Source of the DNA: an uncultured Barnesiella sp.
GTDB lineage: Bacteria > Bacteroidota > Bacteroidia > Bacteroidales > Barnesiellaceae_A
Assembly: GCA_904502265.1 (NCBI GenBank)
Contig: CAJGDT010000053.1
Coordinates: 1 to 9,445, forward strand
DNA: 9,445 nucleotides
Reading direction: 5' to 3'
Position numbers and translations under genes: made by a program. Under the pieces are notes generated by a model. That model made no database searches, had not been told where the DNA came from, and saw only the letters and a program-made list of their open reading frames with translations. Numbering within the stretch: the stretch's first letter is position 1; every line of letters starts with the position of its first letter. Positions 6,734 to 9,445 of the stretch are shown here, one piece after another.

Positions 6734-7696
6734 GTGACAATAGTACTTATGCTCGTTGGCCTTGCCTTGCTACTTGTAGGCGCCAACTATCTTACAGAAG
6801 GCTCATCAGCCATTGCCAAGCGATTTGGCATATCAGAGTTTGTTATTGGACTTACAATCGTTGCCATAGGCACATCAGCGCCCGAGTTTGTAGTCAGCCT
6901 TATTTCTACTTTCAATGGTAGTACCGATGTTGCCATTGGTAACATTCTGGGTTCGAACCTCTTCAACGCACTCATGATATTGGGTGTCACCGCGCTTATA
7001 CAACCCATTCGCATCGAGCGTAATACCCTCTCGCGCGATATACCTTTTGGATTGTTGGCGGCAGTAGTTCTTGCCATCTGTGGTCTTGATGCCTGGCTCA
7101 ATGGCGATGCAGGTGTGATTACACGTAGCGAGGGTTTGCTCATGCTCTGTTTCTTAGTGGTATTTATGGTATACTCATTTATTACAGCCAAGCGCGACGA
7201 AACACCAGACGAAGCTCAAGCCATTGAAACACCCACTAAAAAACATCCCATCTGGTTGGAGATAATCATGATTATAGGAGGACTTGCCGGACTGATTTAT
7301 GGTGGCGAACTCTTCCTCAAATATGCAGTAATCTTTGCTCGCGACATGGGTATGCCCGAGGCCGTAATAGCCGTCACTCTTATGGCAGGAGGTACCTCAA
7401 TGCCCGAATTGATCACTTGCGTTATTGCTGCAGTTAAGAAAAAAGGCCAATTGGCACTGGGTAACGTTATAGGCTCAAATATTTCAAACGTTTTCCTCAT
7501 ACTCGGCACATGCGCCACAGTATCACCCTTGCAATTGGGCAACATCTTACCTATCGACCTTGTTATCCTCTCGGCAGCTTCTTTGCTTGTAGCTATCACA
7601 GCATTTACATTCCGCCGCAATGAATTAGATCGCGCCGAGGGTGCTATATTCATGATACTCTACATTGCATATGTAGTGTACCTACTTATGCGATAA
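6734..7696 (+). CDS. CaCA-family Na+/Ca2+ antiporter (YrbG type)
   Basis: This 320-residue inner-membrane protein, about ten hydrophobic segments long, probably exchanges Ca2+ for Na+ (or H+). It has the two inverted alpha repeats of the family. Alpha-1 has AIGTSAPEF (Thr47, Ser48, Glu51) and NILGSNLFN (Ser74, Asn78). Alpha-2 has AGGTSMPEL (Thr221, Ser222, Glu225) and NVIGSNISN (Ser248, Asn252). The glutamates and the Thr/Ser pairs correspond to ion ligands in Methanocaldococcus NCX_Mj, whose second repeat has Asp where Asn252 stands here. A hydrophilic loop (about 152-172) separates the halves. The start is GTG at 6734: an in-frame stop at 6719-6721 excludes anything longer and no ATG lies between. 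An ATG at 6749 would cut into the first helix but cannot be ruled out. The gap of 22 bp after the PBP1A gene contains no promoter box. The true ion specificity cannot be read from sequence. Confidence 0.9.
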   Translation: MTIVLMLVGLALLLVGANYLTEGSSAIAKRFGISEFVIGLTIVAIGTSAPEFVVSLISTFNGSTDVAIGNILGSNLFNALMILGVTALIQPIRIERNTLSRDIPFGLLAAVVLAICGLDAWLNGDAGVITRSEGLLMLCFLVVFMVYSFITAKRDETPDEAQAIETPTKKHPIWLEIIMIIGGLAGLIYGGELFLKYAVIFARDMGMPEAVIAVTLMAGGTSMPELITCVIAAVKKKGQLALGNVIGSNISNVFLILGTCATVSPLQLGNILPIDLVILSAASLLVAITAFTFRRNELDRAEGAIFMILYIAYVVYLLMR

Positions 7697-7719
7697 GAGC
7701 ACAATCCTATCAACACACA

Positions 7720-7753
7720 CAACAAAGGCTGCGTAATAACGCAGCCTTTGTTG
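7720..7753. terminator. Bidirectional intrinsic terminator between antiporter and dnaE
   Basis: A perfect 14-bp inverted repeat (arms 7720-7733 and 7740-7753, left arm CAACAAAGGCTGCG), extendable by one T-A pair, encloses a short loop. A/T-rich outer ends flank a GC-rich core. It lies 23 bp past the antiporter stop and 24 bp past the dnaE stop, so it can end transcription from both sides. Confidence 0.85.
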
Positions 7754-7777
7754 CTATAGGACTATTGCTAAGTATAA

Positions 7778-9445
7778 TTACGAAATCTTAAACTCGATGG
7801 GCGAAGCATCCCATTCCTTGAGGAAATCTACCAATTCGCGAGTAAGTTGACACTTGCGACGCGAGCGCATCGATACTTGTCGGCCTATCTTCTCATCAAT
7901 GATTCGGAAAGAAACATCTACACCATTATGAGGATTTTCGATCATATTCTCAGACAGAGACTCGATAAAGGCCGGAGTAAATGCCTCAAGCAAAAGAGTT
8001 ATTGACAACTTCGAGAACAGCTTTCCCTGCAAGTCGGCAAGGAGGTCTATCGAACGAATAACCAAGTTTACATTGTCATTGTAACGGCTACGCTCGTAGG
8101 TTGCACGCACCATGATAAAGGTAGTGCTACCTATGCGTCCAAAATTGCTATACTTCACATAATCGCGACCAAACAAAGGTATCTCGTCAGAGCCTGTATA
8201 ATCCTCAATCTTCAAGAATGCGTATGGATTGCCATTCTTACCCACTTTCTCACGATAACCCACAATGACACCACCGAAGGTAATCTCTTTGCCTATCAAT
8301 TCGGCACGATTCTTAAGGTCGACCATGCGTGTATTGCAGGCGTAATCAAGTTCCAACTTATAGGGATCGAGAGGGTGAGCCGACAGGTAAAGACCAACCA
8401 AATTCTTCTCTCGCTCAAGACGAGTAATCTGAGGCTCTTCGACAACATCGGGTATTTGGGGTTTGGCAGTAGTCGATTCCATTACAGCATCACCCCACAA
8501 AGAGGTTACCTGCGATGCACGATCGCTCTGCACACGTTGACCATATCGAACCAATGTATCGACAAAGCTGATTTCGCCTTCGGCTACAGGCAAGAAGTTC
8601 TCACGTTTCACCTCAACAAAACTATCGAAAGCACCGGCTGTAGCAAGCGACTCAATAGTCTTCTTACCGCATGCCGATAGATTGACACGCTCGACAAAAT
8701 CAAAGACAGAGGTAAAGTTTCCATTCTTCTCACGCTCAGCAATGATAGCCGTTACAGCAGCCTCGCCTACGCCTTTGATCGCACCCAAACCAAAGCGTAT
8801 ATCACCTCGCTTATTTACCGAGAACTTGAGTTGACTCTCATTGACATCGGGACCCAATACCTGAATCTTCATAGCCTTACACTCACTCATAAACTTGGTT
8901 ACGTCGGTGATGTCCGACAAGTTACGACTGAGCACCGCCGCCATATATTCCGAGGGATAGTTGGCCTTGAGGTATGCAGTCTGGAAGGCTACCCACGAAT
9001 AGCATGTGGCATGGCTCTTGTTGAAGGCATAAGAGGCAAATTTCTCCCAGTCGCCCCATATCTTTTCGAGCACATCTTCTTGATATTCATGTTTCTTACC
9101 ACCATTGATAAACTTAGGCTTCAACTCATCAAGTTTATCCTTCAGCTTCTTACCCATTGCCTTACGCAAAGCATCCGATTCGCCACGGGTAAAGTCGGCC
9201 AAGAGGCGCGACAACAACATGACTTGCTCCTGATACACGGTAATACCATAAGTATCCTTAAGATACTTCTCCATGATAGGAATATCATAGGTAATAGGCT
9301 CACGACCGTGCTTGCGGGCAATAAACTGCGGTATATAATCCATGGGGCCCGGACGATACAGGGCGTTCATGGCAATGAGGTCTTCGAAAGTTGAGGGTTG
9401 CAGCTCGCGCAAATACTTTTGCATACCGGGCGACTCAAACTGGAA
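7778..9445 (-). CDS. dnaE: DNA polymerase III subunit alpha, C-terminal part (5' end beyond window)
   Basis: This is the replicative polymerase. The frame is open through the right edge, leaving 555 C-terminal residues that begin FQFESPGM, equivalent to FQLESRGM of E. coli DnaE. The PHP domain and catalytic aspartates lie outside. Visible parts, numbered from the edge: finger-domain sequences NALYRPGPMDY (27-37), KHGRE (45-49), YGITVYQEQVM (66-76) and FNKSHATCYSWVAFQTAYLKA (141-161); a helix-hairpin-helix region with GLGAIKGVGEAA (219-230); a candidate clamp-binding motif QVTSLW (312-317); an OB fold around 385-470 (ITFGGVIVGYREK through VRATYERSRYNDNVNLVIRSI); and a C-terminal domain to residue 555. 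Motif order and spacing follow the DnaE group rather than PolC, which carries an embedded exonuclease. No frameshift is seen. The ATG at 9424 is an internal codon, not the start. Confidence 0.96.
   Translation of the reverse strand, partial: FQFESPGMQKYLRELQPSTFEDLIAMNALYRPGPMDYIPQFIARKHGREPITYDIPIMEKYLKDTYGITVYQEQVMLLSRLLADFTRGESDALRKAMGKKLKDKLDELKPKFINGGKKHEYQEDVLEKIWGDWEKFASYAFNKSHATCYSWVAFQTAYLKANYPSEYMAAVLSRNLSDITDVTKFMSECKAMKIQVLGPDVNESQLKFSVNKRGDIRFGLGAIKGVGEAAVTAIIAEREKNGNFTSVFDFVERVNLSACGKKTIESLATAGAFDSFVEVKRENFLPVAEGEISFVDTLVRYGQRVQSDRASQVTSLWGDAVMESTTAKPQIPDVVEEPQITRLEREKNLVGLYLSAHPLDPYKLELDYACNTRMVDLKNRAELIGKEITFGGVIVGYREKVGKNGNPYAFLKIEDYTGSDEIPLFGRDYVKYSNFGRIGSTTFIMVRATYERSRYNDNVNLVIRSIDLLADLQGKLFSKLSITLLLEAFTPAFIESLSENMIENPHNGVDVSFRIIDEKIGRQVSMRSRRKCQLTRELVDFLKEWDASPIEFKIS

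Noticed and set aside
8831..9394. Plus-strand open frame of 187 codons
   Set aside because: It is antisense to dnaE, whose finger-domain motifs occupy the same bases. No domain or membrane pattern supports it.

Overview
The window looks like chromosomal core DNA from a member of the Bacteroidales (Bacteroidota). Four signs support this. The putative promoters fit the Bacteroidota -7 consensus TAnnTTTG. Start codons are preceded by A-rich leaders with no Shine-Dalgarno sequence. The lipoprotein combines TPR, PD40 propeller, carboxypeptidase-regulatory and OmpA domains, as in Porphyromonas PorE. The QueA-family protein is the long form I associate with this phylum. I cannot name a genus. I see no insertion sequences, phage genes, CRISPR array or clear signs of horizontal transfer.

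Layout, left to right: (1) the 3' end of a plus-strand outer-membrane beta-barrel gene, probably FadL-like; (2) a strong bidirectional terminator at 497-534; (3) on the minus strand, a PorE-like OmpA-family lipoprotein (551-2536) lying 73 bp downstream of a long-form QueA-family gene (2610-3839), which has its own candidate promoter; (4) a minus-strand tRNA-Asp(GUC) (3979-4052) with a promoter and an intrinsic terminator; (5) a 286-bp AT-rich divergent intergenic region with promoter elements and palindromes; (6) a plus-strand pair, a class A penicillin-binding protein (PBP1A type, 4339-6711) and a CaCA-family Na+/Ca2+ antiporter (6734-7696), probably one operon; (7) a second strong bidirectional terminator at 7720-7753; (8) the C-terminal part of dnaE (DNA polymerase III alpha) on the minus strand, running off the right edge.

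The genes cover cell-envelope building (PBP1A, the peptidoglycan-binding lipoprotein, the outer-membrane barrel), ion homeostasis, tRNA supply and modification, and replication. Transcription units are cleanly separated: each of the two plus/minus convergent junctions holds one long perfect hairpin, and the one divergent junction holds opposing promoter elements. I found no convincing undescribed multi-gene system. The best leads are the roughly 40-residue insertion in the QueA-like enzyme, the PorE-like lipoprotein standing apart from any other type IX secretion gene, and the pairing of PBP1A with a cation antiporter.
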